From contig NZ_CP026730.1 of assembly GCF_003369795.1 (NCBI RefSeq), positions 7,679,001-7,743,000 on the forward strand: DNA of 64,000 nt. Direction: 5' to 3'. The DNA comes from Streptomyces sp. CB09001. GTDB taxonomy: Bacteria > Actinomycetota > Actinomycetes > Streptomycetales > Streptomycetaceae. The notes under the pieces are model-generated. The model was not told the origin of the DNA, did not search any database, and saw nothing but the letters and a program-made list of their open reading frames with translations. Shown here piece after piece: positions 24,592-33,094 of this stretch. A program made the translations under genes and the position numbers. Every line of letters starts with the position of its first letter. The stretch's first letter is position 1.

Positions 24592-24833
24592 CCACCACAC
24601 GCCCCGCCTACAGCCTGGCCGACTTCGTCACGACCGTCCGCGACGAACTCGGCCTGCCCGTCACTGACGAGCAGGTCGCCGCCGACTTCGACGAACTCCC
24701 CGAGTGGGACTCGCTGCACCTGCTCAAGCTCGTCACCGCCGTGGAACTGGCCACCGGCCGCACCGTCCCGGTCGGCCGCGTCCTGGAGGCCCGCAGCCTG
24801 CGGCAGTTCTACGAACTGGCGGTCCCGGTATGA
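24588..24833 (+). CDS. Acyl carrier protein, likely glyceryl carrier
   Basis: An 81-residue ACP. The attachment Ser is in ELPEWDSLHLLKLV (about residue 42); WDSL is common in discrete glyceryl- and hydroxyacyl-carrier ACPs. It overlaps the KASIII-like stop and the E2-like start by four bases each. Placement between KASIII-like and E2-like genes matches the ACP of tetronate operons, so it likely receives the glyceryl group from the FkbH protein at 12558. Confidence 0.9.
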   Translation: MTTTRPAYSLADFVTTVRDELGLPVTDEQVAADFDELPEWDSLHLLKLVTAVELATGRTVPVGRVLEARSLRQFYELAVPV

Positions 24834-25696
24834 CGAGCGCGCCGCGGCGGCACCTGGAAAGGCGCCGCCGCCACACCCTGTACTTCCTGGAGTGGGCGGC
24901 CGCACAGCGGCCCGTGCACCTGGACACCGACATCGACATGACCCGCGTCCAGGCGCACCGGGCCGCCGCCCGCGCCGCCGGGACCCGCTACTCGGTGGTC
25001 AGCTACCTGCTGCACGCCACCGGGCAGGTGATGGCCCGCCACCCCGAGGCCAACGCGGTCATGGCACCCGGCTGGCCGTCCGTCCTGCGCCGCCCCCGGA
25101 CCGTACGGTTCGCCTCGGTGACCGCGAAGCTGGCCCTGGACCGTGCCGTGGACGGGGAGCGCACGGTGCTCTCCGCCCTGGTGCCCGCCCTGGAGCAGCT
25201 CTCGCTGGCCCAGGTGCAGGAACAGGTGGACCGCTACCGGGGCGAACACACCGCCGCCCTCCCGGAGTTCAAGGGCGTACGGATGCTCGGGCGGCTGCCC
25301 GTACCGCTCGGCAGGGCGGCCTTCGCGGCGGCCCTGCGCGACCCGAGCCGCCGCCCGGGGATCTTCGGCACCGTGTCCGTCAGCTCTCTCGGGCACGGCT
25401 CCGTCGACGGATTCCACTCCGCCGGCGGCACCGCCGTCACCCTGTGCGCGGGACGCGTCGTGGACCGGGCCGTCGTCCGGGACGGACAGGTCGTGGCGGC
25501 GCCCGTCATGCGGCTCGGGCTCACTTTCGACCACCGGGTGATCGACGGGGCGGTCGCCGCCGACCTGCTCGGCGATCTCCGCCAGACCATGGAGGACTTC
25601 GATGACGGCTCCAGGGAAACCCTCCCCGGGCCGGACGTTCGGCGAACCGATCGTGATCACCGGGCCGCGCGGGGACTGGAACGGAGTCCGACGTGA
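24830..25696 (+). CDS. 2-oxoacid dehydrogenase E2-like acyltransferase (tetronate O-acetylation)
   Basis: A 288-residue stand-alone catalytic domain of the dihydrolipoyl acyltransferase fold. It has the active-site motif LTFDHRVIDGA, with His235 and Asp239, and lacks lipoyl and peripheral-subunit-binding domains. In agglomerin and spirotetronate pathways an enzyme of this type acetylates the tetronate hydroxymethyl group, which is then eliminated to an exocyclic methylene. The start overlaps the ACP stop. Its last 95 bases overlap the PPTase gene in another frame, which is long for an operon overlap, but both genes have good support. The function is inferred from family and order. Confidence 0.88.
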   Translation: MTSAPRRHLERRRRHTLYFLEWAAAQRPVHLDTDIDMTRVQAHRAAARAAGTRYSVVSYLLHATGQVMARHPEANAVMAPGWPSVLRRPRTVRFASVTAKLALDRAVDGERTVLSALVPALEQLSLAQVQEQVDRYRGEHTAALPEFKGVRMLGRLPVPLGRAAFAAALRDPSRRPGIFGTVSVSSLGHGSVDGFHSAGGTAVTLCAGRVVDRAVVRDGQVVAAPVMRLGLTFDHRVIDGAVAADLLGDLRQTMEDFDDGSRETLPGPDVRRTDRDHRAARGLERSPT

Positions 25697-26480
25697 CCTC
25701 GCCACGCACGCCACCGCGATTCTCTACGCACGTCTGGACGACTGGCGTCCCGAGCGGGCCGGCGGGCCGCGGCTGCGCGCGCTGCTCGGCCGGGACTGGG
25801 CCCGCTACCTGGACCTGACCCACCCGGAGGTGCGGACCCGGTTCGCCTCGTCGCGGGTGCTGCTGAAGTTCGCCGCGGGCGCCGCGCTGCACGTGCCGCC
25901 GCAGTCGGTGGAACTGGGCTACACGCCCTCGGGACGCCCGTATCTGCACGGCTACGACGGCGTGCAGATCAGCCTCAGCCACACCGAGGACCTGCTGCTC
26001 GTGGGACTCGCCACCGGCGCCGTCATCGGCGTGGACGCCGAACGCACCGACCGCAGCATGTACAAGGCGGGACTCGGCCGGCATCTGTGCACCCCGCACG
26101 AGGCCGAGCTGATCGAGGCCATGGCGGACCACGAGCGGGACCCGGCGATGGTGCGGCTGTGGACGCTCAAGGAGGCGTACAGCAAGGCCATCGGGCTCGG
26201 CATGCAGTTCCGGTTCACCGACTTCGGGTTCGGGACCGACGGCACACCGACCGAGGTACGGCGCCCGGACGGGACGCCGGGCACCGGCAGCGAATGGTCC
26301 TTCCGCACCTACGCGCTGCTCGACCGGTACACGGTCAGCGTGGCCGTGGGGGACTCCGGCTTCGGCGTCACCACGGACACGCAGGCGCACACCATGCTCG
26401 ACGCGGGCATCGTCGACGCCCTGTCCGAGGCGCTCGGCGTCGAGGAGGACGACCGCCGCGGCGGCGACGACTGGTGGTGA
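25602..26480 (+). CDS. Sfp-type 4'-phosphopantetheinyl transferase
   Basis: A 292-residue PPTase. The magnesium-binding signature IGVDAERTDR and the WTLKEAYSKAIG motif are both intact, as are ISLSHTEDL and the CoA-binding GRPYL. It would convert the ACPs in this region, and the PKS ACP domain, to their holo forms. ATG 25602 has GGAGG at a six-base spacing, which supports the 95-base overlap with the E2-like gene. The N-terminal 60 residues are less typical. A cluster-borne PPTase suggests the region can prime its own carriers. Confidence 0.92.
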   Translation: MTAPGKPSPGRTFGEPIVITGPRGDWNGVRRDLATHATAILYARLDDWRPERAGGPRLRALLGRDWARYLDLTHPEVRTRFASSRVLLKFAAGAALHVPPQSVELGYTPSGRPYLHGYDGVQISLSHTEDLLLVGLATGAVIGVDAERTDRSMYKAGLGRHLCTPHEAELIEAMADHERDPAMVRLWTLKEAYSKAIGLGMQFRFTDFGFGTDGTPTEVRRPDGTPGTGSEWSFRTYALLDRYTVSVAVGDSGFGVTTDTQAHTMLDAGIVDALSEALGVEEDDRRGGDDWW

Positions 26481-26588
26481 GCCGCCCGCCCCGGCCCGCC
26501 CGCCCCGTGCCGCCCGCCCCGGCCCCGGCGGCACAACCGGTCCGCAAGCGGCGGCCCGGACACTGAACGCACACAGCGGGGAGCCCTC

Positions 26589-27635
26589 ATGGACCAACAG
26601 CACCTGACGGAGCACCACCTCCCGGAGCTCAAGGAGTTCGCCCTCCTGCACGCCCGGGGGCAGGGCATGGCGCCGGGCACGGCCGCACGCATCCTGTCCC
26701 GGATCACCAACGACCGGCGCGGCGACCCCGAGTCGTGGGCCGTCACCTGGACCCGGGCCGGTCACGCCGCCGCACTGCGCGGACGCCACCTGGAGGCCTG
26801 CTCCCGCTTCGCGCTCGCCCGCTTCCCCTACCACGGGGACCCGGTGCGCGCCGCCGCCGGCCGACTCGGTGTGGAGGCCTTCGACAAGTGGCGGAGCGGC
26901 CGCGGCATCGAGCGCATCGAGATCCCGTTCCACGACGGCACGATGGCCTGCTGGACCACCGGGCTCCACCCGGCCGGGCGGCGCCCGCTGCTGGTCGTCA
27001 TGGGCGGCATCGTCAGCGTCAAGGAACAGTGGGCGCCGCTGCTGCCCCTGCTGGGGCGGCTCGGATTCGCCGCCGTGGTCGCGGAGTTCCCCGGCGTCGG
27101 CGAGAACACCCTGACCTACCGGCCCGACTCCTGGGAACTGCTGCCGCATCTGCTCGACCGGCTGGCCGGCCGGGCGAACACCGCCGACACGTCCCTGCTC
27201 AACCTCAGCTTCAGCGGCCACCTCGCCTTGCGCGCCGCCGCCGAGGACCCGCGCATCCGGCGCGTGCTGACCGTGGGCGCCCCCGTCGGCGCGTTCTTCA
27301 CCGACACCGGCTGGCGGCCCCGGATCCCGCGGATCACGCTCGACACGCTGTGCCGCCTCACCGGGGCCCCCGACCACGGAGCCCTGTGGTCCGCGCTGCC
27401 CCGGCACGCCCTCGGCGCCGACCGGTTGCGGCAGGTCCGCGTGCCGGTGCGGTACGTCGCCAGCAGCCGCGACGAGATCATCCCGGCCGCCGAGCGTGAA
27501 CTGCTGGCCGCCCTGCCCGACCTGCGTGTGAAGACGTTCGACGACGTGCACGGCTCCCCCGGCCACCTCGCGGCGATGCGGCGCTGGATCTTCGCGCAGC
27601 TCCTGCTGTCCCGGCTCGCCGGCCGTCGCCACTGA
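26589..27635 (+). CDS. Alpha/beta hydrolase-fold protein, candidate tetronate acetate eliminase
   Basis: A 348-residue protein with an N-terminal helical lid of about 130 residues and a C-terminal alpha/beta hydrolase domain. The nucleophile elbow reads NLSFSGHLAL, with Ser in SFSG but without the first Gly of GxSxG. A later Asp (SRDEIIP) and His (DVHGSPGH) can complete the triad. This FrsA-like layout matches the last enzyme of agglomerin-type pathways, which eliminates acetate from the O-acetyl tetronate to give the exocyclic methylene. It follows the PPTase by 108 bases of CCGCCC-rich spacer. The role is inferred from context and layout. Confidence 0.8.
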   Translation: MDQQHLTEHHLPELKEFALLHARGQGMAPGTAARILSRITNDRRGDPESWAVTWTRAGHAAALRGRHLEACSRFALARFPYHGDPVRAAAGRLGVEAFDKWRSGRGIERIEIPFHDGTMACWTTGLHPAGRRPLLVVMGGIVSVKEQWAPLLPLLGRLGFAAVVAEFPGVGENTLTYRPDSWELLPHLLDRLAGRANTADTSLLNLSFSGHLALRAAAEDPRIRRVLTVGAPVGAFFTDTGWRPRIPRITLDTLCRLTGAPDHGALWSALPRHALGADRLRQVRVPVRYVASSRDEIIPAAERELLAALPDLRVKTFDDVHGSPGHLAAMRRWIFAQLLLSRLAGRRH

Positions 27636-27690
27636 CCGAAGAGGCCCTCCGAATCCCAGATCCCCGCACACGAGCCAAGGAGACGCAGCC

Positions 27691-27873
27691 ATGACCGATG
27701 AACCGACATCCAGGGTCACGACCGGGACGGTAGGTCCCTGGCAGTCGCTCGCCTCGCTCGGAGTGATCGAGAGCGATCTGACGACCGGGCACCACCGGCC
27801 CGCCCCGGTGCCCTACATCACCCGGGGCCGGACGGACAGCACCCGCCGCCACGGGCGGGGCAAGGGGGCGTGA
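27691..27873 (+). CDS. Small protein of unknown function, coupled to the downstream hydrolase
   Basis: A 60-residue reading frame. It has AAGGAG eight bases before ATG 27691, and its stop overlaps the GTG start of the next gene (GTGA at 27870-27873). Both points favour real translation. The sequence is polar, with a short hydrophobic middle (WQSLASLGVIESDL) and a basic tail (RRHGRGKGA). I recognise no family. It could be a small partner or substrate-binding subunit, or only a leader that couples translation of the hydrolase. Confidence 0.55.
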   Translation: MTDEPTSRVTTGTVGPWQSLASLGVIESDLTTGHHRPAPVPYITRGRTDSTRRHGRGKGA

Positions 27874-28874
27874 CGTCCGTGTCCCTGTCCGCCCAGTACG
27901 TGCCCCGGGGCCCCCGCGGCGCGGCCATCCGGCTTCGCCACCGCACGGTGCACGGCCACCGCCGGGCCTTCCGGATGGCCGGAAAGGGCGACGCCGTCCT
28001 GCTGATCCACGGCATCGGGGACTCGTCCGACACCTGGCGGGACGTCATGCCCGGGCTCGCCAGGAGCCACCGCGTCATCGCCCCCGACCTGCTCGGCCAC
28101 GGGCACTCCGACAAGCCGCGGGCCGACTACTCGCTGGCCGCGTACGCCAACGGCATGCGGGACCTGCTGAGCGTGCTCGGCGTCGAGCGGGCCACCATCG
28201 TGGGGCACTCGCTCGGCGGCGCGGTCGCCATGCAGTTCGCCTACCAGTTCCCCGAGCGGTGCGAGCGCCTCGTCCTGGTCGGCACCGGCGGAATCAGCCG
28301 GCACGTCACCCCGCTGCTGCGCGCCGCCTCGCTGCCCGGCGCCGAGCTCGTCCTGCAGATGCTGCAACTGCCCACCATGCGCTGGCAGGTGGGCGCCGCC
28401 GTCAAGGTCCTGCAGTGGCTGGGCACCGATCTCGCCGTCGACGCGCCCGACCTGCTGCGGGTGGTGGACGCGCTGCCGGACGCCACCTCGCGCAACGCCT
28501 TCGTGCGCACCCTGCGGGCCGTCGTCGACTGGCGGGGGCAGGTCGGCACCATGCTCGACCGCTGCTATCTGGCGCAGGGCATGCCCACCATGCTGATCTG
28601 GGGCGGCCGCGACCGAGTCGTCCCGGCGCTGCACGCGGGCCTCGGGCACGTCTCCATGCCGAGCAGCCGCCTGGAGATCTTCGAGGGGGCGGGGCACTTC
28701 CCGTTCCGCAGCGACCCCGACCGCTTCCTGTCGGTCCTGCGCGACTTCATCACCACGACCGAACCGGCGAGCTTCAGCCCCGAGCAGTGGCGCCAGATGC
28801 TCCGCAACCGCCGCCCGGCGCCCCACCGCCCCGGCACGCCCGGCCTCGACCCGGCCACGCTGCGCCCGGCCTGA
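27870..28874 (+). CDS. Alpha/beta hydrolase
   Basis: A 334-residue alpha/beta hydrolase. The oxyanion region LIHGIGDSSDTW (about residues 46-57), the nucleophile in VGHSLGGAVA and the terminal AGHFPF histidine form a standard triad with Asp in WGGRDRVVP. It starts at GTG 27870, overlapping the small gene's stop. It is the last gene before a bidirectional terminator. It could be an editing thioesterase/esterase or a tailoring hydrolase for the acyl tetronate; the sequence alone does not decide. Confidence 0.88.
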   Translation: MTSVSLSAQYVPRGPRGAAIRLRHRTVHGHRRAFRMAGKGDAVLLIHGIGDSSDTWRDVMPGLARSHRVIAPDLLGHGHSDKPRADYSLAAYANGMRDLLSVLGVERATIVGHSLGGAVAMQFAYQFPERCERLVLVGTGGISRHVTPLLRAASLPGAELVLQMLQLPTMRWQVGAAVKVLQWLGTDLAVDAPDLLRVVDALPDATSRNAFVRTLRAVVDWRGQVGTMLDRCYLAQGMPTMLIWGGRDRVVPALHAGLGHVSMPSSRLEIFEGAGHFPFRSDPDRFLSVLRDFITTTEPASFSPEQWRQMLRNRRPAPHRPGTPGLDPATLRPA

Positions 28875-28896
28875 CGCGGACACCCCGGCGGCACCG

Positions 28897-28930
28897 GGCC
28901 CCGCCACGTCCTCTCGGACGGGGCGGGGCC
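28897..28930. terminator. Bidirectional hairpin between convergent hydrolase and SARP genes
   Basis: A 9-bp perfect outer stem (GGCCCCGCC with GGCGGGGCC) encloses a 4-bp inner stem GTCC/GGAC with a TCTC loop. It lies 22 bases after the hydrolase stop and 16 bases before the SARP stop, so it can end transcription from both sides. Confidence 0.75.
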
Positions 28931-28946
28931 GCCGCATGGGCCCGGC

Positions 28947-31646
28947 TCACCCGACGGGCGCCTCGTTCATCAGCCACACCCCGGGGCGCACTTCCAGGTG
29001 CGGCCAGGCCACCGGGGCCGCACCGCCCCCGGCGCGGACGTGCTCGGCGCGGACGTGCTCGGCGAGGCGGCGGGCGTAGCCGTGCCAGCGGGCGTCACCC
29101 AGGGCGCCCGCCGCGCTCGCGCACGCGGCCAGCGAGGCCAGGCAGTCGGCGGGCCGGCCGGTCAGGAGCGCGGTGAGCGCCAGGCCGCGCTCGGCCTCCG
29201 CGCACCCCCGGGTGTCGCCCTCCGCCAGGGCCTGGTCGAGGGCGCGCCGGTACAGCGCGCCGGCCCGCCCGAACTCGCCCTGCCCGAGCAGGACGTCGGC
29301 CTCACCGGTGGCGCAGCGGGCCGCCCCGACACCGTCGTCGCCCAGGGCGAACAGCCGTGCCGCGTGCCGGTAGCCGTCCACCGCCCGGGCGGCGTCCTGG
29401 CGCTGCCAGGCCAGATCCCCCAGCGAACGCAGCAGCGTGGCCTCCGCGAGCGCGTTGCCCGAGCGGCGGGCCGCGTCGGTTGCCAGTTCATGGCTGGTCC
29501 GCCAGTCCTCCCACACCCCGCACGCCTCGTAGTAGCCGCTGGCCGCCGAGGCCAGTGCGCACGTCAGATCCCACAGCCCGGCCCTGTGCAGCCGTTGCAC
29601 CATCTCCAGCAGGCCCGCCGACTCCGCCTGGAACCAGCGCAGGGGAGTGGCCACGGCCCGGTCGTCCGCCGGCAGCTCACCGCAGGCCGTCTCCAGGACG
29701 CCGGCCAGCCGGTCCCGCCCGGGAGTCAGGCGGGCGTCGGCCGCCCGGGCGCGCGGCAAAAACGCGCGGCCGAGCCTGCCGACCGTCTCGGTCACGGCGT
29801 CCTCGCCGTCGACCTCGGCCAGCATCTCCAGGGCCAGCGACCGCAGCAGCGTGTGATAGCTGTACCGGACCGCCCCGCCGGGGGCACCCGACTCCTGCCG
29901 TACGTCGAGGAGCTGGGCGCGCACGAGGCCGTACAGGAGCTCCTCCGTGGCCTCCGGCGACGTGCCGAGCAGCGACTGCGCGGTCCACACGGGGAAGTCG
30001 GGCAGGGGTGCGAGCCCCAGCCTGCGGAACGCGTGCCGGCCCGCCTCCGACACCTCGTGGTACGCCGTGAGCAGGCTGCTGCGGACGTCGAGGTCGCCGA
30101 GGGAGAGCGCGGCGAGCCGGGTGCGCTCGTCCGCCAGGCGGCGCGCGAGTCCGCCCGCGGTCCAGTGCGGCTGCACCGCCGTGCCGCCGGCCGCGATCCG
30201 CAGCGCCAGCGGCAGCCGCCCGCACAGCTGGGCGATGCGGGCCACGGCCGCCCGGTCCTGGGCCATCCGGGGACCGCAGGTGGCGAGCAGCAGCGACTCG
30301 GCCTCCTCCTGTCCGAGCACGTCCAGCACGAGGTGCCGCGCGTGTTCCAGGGCGGCCAGCGGACGGCGGCCGGTGATCACCACCGCCGCGTCCGGTACCG
30401 CGGCGAGCAGCGGCCGTATAAGGGCCTCCGACACCGCGTCGTCGAGGACGAGCAGCAACTCGCGCGAGCGCGTGGCCTGCTGGAGCAGCTCGGTCAGCTC
30501 ACCGAGGTCGGAGGGCAGGACCGCGGGCCCCGTGGGCCCCGGTGGCAGCAGGCGGCGCAGCAGCGCCGCCATCGCGGCCTCGGCGGTCAGCGCGCGGCCC
30601 GCCGGGTCCCGCAGGTGCACCATGACCCGGCCCGCGGCGAACCCCTCGACCTGACGGGCCAGTTGGACCGCCAGAGCGGTCTTGCCGACACCGGGCCGCC
30701 CGGAGATGGCCATGACACGAGGGGCCGACGTCGCCGCCAGCAGCAGGGCGCCTTGGGCGAGCTCGTCGGCGCGGCCGGTGAAGTCGGCGAGCGGCGGCGG
30801 CAGCCACAGCGGCGGCCGGGGGCCGGCCGGCGGGGCGGGCGCGGCCGCACCGGCCGCCGGCGCGGGCGTCTTCGGCTCGCTCCCGCTCGGACGCCAGGCC
30901 AGCGCCGGATCGGAGGCGAGCAGCCGGGCCAGGATGCGCTTGAGGGAGGCGTCCGGCTCGACGCCGAGCTCGTCCACCAGAGTGCGCCGCACCCGGTGGT
31001 AGGCCTGTACGGCGTCCGACTGCCGCCCGGCCCGGTACAGGGCCACCATGAGCAGGGCGTGCAGGCTCTCCCGCATCGGGAACTCATGGGCCAGTGCCAT
31101 CAGTTCACCGACCAGCTCGTGGTGCCGGCCCAGTTTCAGGTCGGTGCTGATCCGCTGCTCCAGCGTCTCGGAGCGCAGTTCGTCGAGGCGGATCGCCGTG
31201 GACTGCAGTGAGGGGCCGTGCGGGATGCCGGAGAGCGCGGGGCCCCGCCACAGTTTCAGGGACTCGCCCAGCAGACGCGAGGCGCGTGCGTAGTCCCGCT
31301 CGTCGAACGCGGCCCGTCCCCGTAAGCGCAGGGACTCGAAGACGGTGAGGTCGAGTTCGTCGGGCGCCACCCGCATCACATAGCCCGGCGGCTGCGTCAC
31401 CAGCGCGCCGGCGCCGCCCGGCTCGTCGTCGGCGCCCGCGAGCGCCTTGCGCAGATGGGACACGTAGACCTGCAGCGTCGTGGAGGCGGTGCGCGGCGGC
31501 GTCGTCCCCCACAGTTCGTCGATCAGGCTGTGCGCGGAGACGACGCTGTTGTTCTTCACCAGCAGGGTCGCGAGGACCACGCGAGGCTTGGCCGCCGTCG
31601 GAGTGTGCGGGTGCATCTGCACCGGGCCAAGTACCCGAAAGCGCAT
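28947..31646 (-). CDS. SARP/AfsR-family regulator with NB-ARC and TPR domains
   Basis: A large 899-residue regulator. Residues 1-95 form an OmpR-like winged helix (MRFRVLGPVQ, then LWGTTPPRTASTTLQVYVSH). About 100-250 is a bacterial transcriptional activation domain. An NB-ARC ATPase follows, with P-loop SGRPGVGKTALAV and Walker B LLLVLDDA, and a TPR-like helical C-terminus. ATG 31646 has AAGGAG upstream. It is read with the AfsA-like gene, 41 bases apart. AfsR-type SARPs are usually pathway activators, so this is the best candidate for the positive regulator of the cluster. It may bind direct repeats near promoters; I could not assign its site. Confidence 0.92.
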   Translation of the reverse strand: MRFRVLGPVQMHPHTPTAAKPRVVLATLLVKNNSVVSAHSLIDELWGTTPPRTASTTLQVYVSHLRKALAGADDEPGGAGALVTQPPGYVMRVAPDELDLTVFESLRLRGRAAFDERDYARASRLLGESLKLWRGPALSGIPHGPSLQSTAIRLDELRSETLEQRISTDLKLGRHHELVGELMALAHEFPMRESLHALLMVALYRAGRQSDAVQAYHRVRRTLVDELGVEPDASLKRILARLLASDPALAWRPSGSEPKTPAPAAGAAAPAPPAGPRPPLWLPPPLADFTGRADELAQGALLLAATSAPRVMAISGRPGVGKTALAVQLARQVEGFAAGRVMVHLRDPAGRALTAEAAMAALLRRLLPPGPTGPAVLPSDLGELTELLQQATRSRELLLVLDDAVSEALIRPLLAAVPDAAVVITGRRPLAALEHARHLVLDVLGQEEAESLLLATCGPRMAQDRAAVARIAQLCGRLPLALRIAAGGTAVQPHWTAGGLARRLADERTRLAALSLGDLDVRSSLLTAYHEVSEAGRHAFRRLGLAPLPDFPVWTAQSLLGTSPEATEELLYGLVRAQLLDVRQESGAPGGAVRYSYHTLLRSLALEMLAEVDGEDAVTETVGRLGRAFLPRARAADARLTPGRDRLAGVLETACGELPADDRAVATPLRWFQAESAGLLEMVQRLHRAGLWDLTCALASAASGYYEACGVWEDWRTSHELATDAARRSGNALAEATLLRSLGDLAWQRQDAARAVDGYRHAARLFALGDDGVGAARCATGEADVLLGQGEFGRAGALYRRALDQALAEGDTRGCAEAERGLALTALLTGRPADCLASLAACASAAGALGDARWHGYARRLAEHVRAEHVRAGGGAAPVAWPHLEVRPGVWLMNEAPVG

Positions 31647-31687
31647 CGTTGCTCCTTGGTGTGTGCCGCCCGGTGGGTGCGCGGCCG

Positions 31688-32755
31688 TCAGCAGATCTGC
31701 AGGACGGAAGTGGTCATCTCCGCCACGACCCGGATGCCCTGCGTGAAGATGAGCGAGAGCTCGGCGAAGGGGCGCCCCGCGGAGTCCCGCAGCACCTCTC
31801 CGGGCGCGCTGCGGCGGCGCGGCTGCACGGAGCACAGCAGCGGCAGTCCCGGCTCGGCGAACCCGCGGAAGGCGGCTTCCCACCGGGTGAGCACGGCGTG
31901 CCCCGGGGCCAGCCCGTACAGCTCGCCGACCCCGAACAGCGCGGCCTGCCGGGACACTTCGAAAAACAGCGCGGCCGGCACCTCGGGCCCCGAGTCGGGC
32001 AGCACCTCGCGCGCGGCGGGGATGTTCACCGGGAAGGTCAGCGACTCGCCGTCCTCCTCCAGCGGCAGCCCGATCAGTACGTTGCGGGCGCTGCACCGGC
32101 CGACGAGTTCGGCGCCGGGGATGCCGTGCCCCGGCGGAAGGCCGCTGTTCCTGCCCGCCGTGCGCTCGCTCTCGCGGCGGCTGTGCGCCCGGTGCATGCG
32201 GTGGACGCCCGGCATCAGGAACACCAGGCGCGCCCGCACCGTCCCGCACGGCTCGTCGTCGATGCTGACCGTCGCACCGCAGTCCATCGTCCGGGGCGCG
32301 CCCTTGACCACGTCGGCCGGCGTCAGGTCGAGGTCCAGCGAGAGCCTGGCGCCGGCGGGCGCGTCGCGCTGCCAGGCGGACAGGGCGGTGAGCGAGAACG
32401 CGCAGTCTGCCAGCAGGATCCGCCGGTTCTCGGGCACCCGGAAGTAGCGGCCCGCCGCGAAGACCGCCATCTGCCGCAGCGACTCCATCGGGTACAGCAC
32501 GTCGTGGAAGGGGGCGGTGGAGTCGCCGAACAGCGGGTGGCCGGCGGGGAGCTGGGCGGAGAAGCCGAAACGGTGCCGGCCGGGCGGCGTGGCGGAGTGC
32601 AGAAAACCCTCCGGGGTGTCGGGCCGGTGGACCAGATGGTGCGGGCCCAGGAACGCCGCCGCGGGCGGGGGCACCTGCAGCGGGCCGGTGTCCGTGACCG
32701 CGCCGACTCGTCCGGTGGACAGCGAACCGGTGGAGGGTGGGGCGGGAAGCTTCAT
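31688..32755 (-). CDS. AfsA-like gamma-butyrolactone (A-factor type) synthase
   Basis: A 355-residue protein with two AfsA hot-dog repeats. The first follows LVHRPDTPEGFLHSA and has LFGDSTAPFHDVLYPMESLRQ. The second has ARNVLIGLP and FFEVSRQAALFG. AfsA enzymes join a beta-ketoacyl thioester with dihydroxyacetone phosphate, the first step of gamma-butyrolactone autoregulator synthesis. ATG 32755 follows AGAGGA. Two ARE-like palindromes lie 160-205 bases upstream, so it is probably repressed by the ArpA-like receptors at 33095 and 35388, which then respond to the signal it makes. It is in an operon with the SARP. Confidence 0.92.
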   Translation of the reverse strand: MKLPAPPSTGSLSTGRVGAVTDTGPLQVPPPAAAFLGPHHLVHRPDTPEGFLHSATPPGRHRFGFSAQLPAGHPLFGDSTAPFHDVLYPMESLRQMAVFAAGRYFRVPENRRILLADCAFSLTALSAWQRDAPAGARLSLDLDLTPADVVKGAPRTMDCGATVSIDDEPCGTVRARLVFLMPGVHRMHRAHSRRESERTAGRNSGLPPGHGIPGAELVGRCSARNVLIGLPLEEDGESLTFPVNIPAAREVLPDSGPEVPAALFFEVSRQAALFGVGELYGLAPGHAVLTRWEAAFRGFAEPGLPLLCSVQPRRRSAPGEVLRDSAGRPFAELSLIFTQGIRVVAEMTTSVLQIC

Positions 32756-32914
32756 GGAGAGTCCTCTGTGACGGATTCCGGTGTGGGGCATGCGCGGTGA
32801 CGTCGGCAATGGCTCACGGTGGTCGGCCGGGTTCGCATACCGGTCCCCGGCTCGGCCTGCCCCCCTGTGGGCCGAGGCTCCTCGGGTACACCTCAAGGCC
32901 TCGGAGCGAGTAAA

Positions 32915-32932
32915 AAACGGCGCGGCCGGTTT
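32915..32932. promoter_or_regulatory. ARE-like palindrome A, upstream of the AfsA-like gene
   Basis: AAACGGCGCGGCCGGTTT, 18 bases, with AAACnG/CnGTTT symmetry as in the A-factor-receptor recognition element. Together with site B it fills the promoter region of the AfsA-like gene. The rest of the 32756-33094 gap has no gene I can support. Confidence 0.6.
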
Positions 32933-32941
32933 GTCAATACC

Positions 32942-32959
32942 AAACCGTGCATGCTGTTT
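32942..32959. promoter_or_regulatory. ARE-like palindrome B, upstream of the AfsA-like gene
   Basis: AAACCGTGCATGCTGTTT, 18 bases, the same spacing as sites A, C and D. It lies 10 bases from site A on the same face region, about 190 bases before the AfsA-like start. One half-site position differs (GCTG for GCGG). Confidence 0.55.
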
Positions 32960-33094
32960 AAGCTTGACCGAGCCCTGACCTCGCGTAACGCGCGAGGTGG
33001 TAAATGCCGCTGAAGTCACGACATATGAGAGTCAGTGAAGCTGCCATGGATGCGCGGAGCGCCCGTCACCTGCACTCATTGCAGACCGGCCGGT

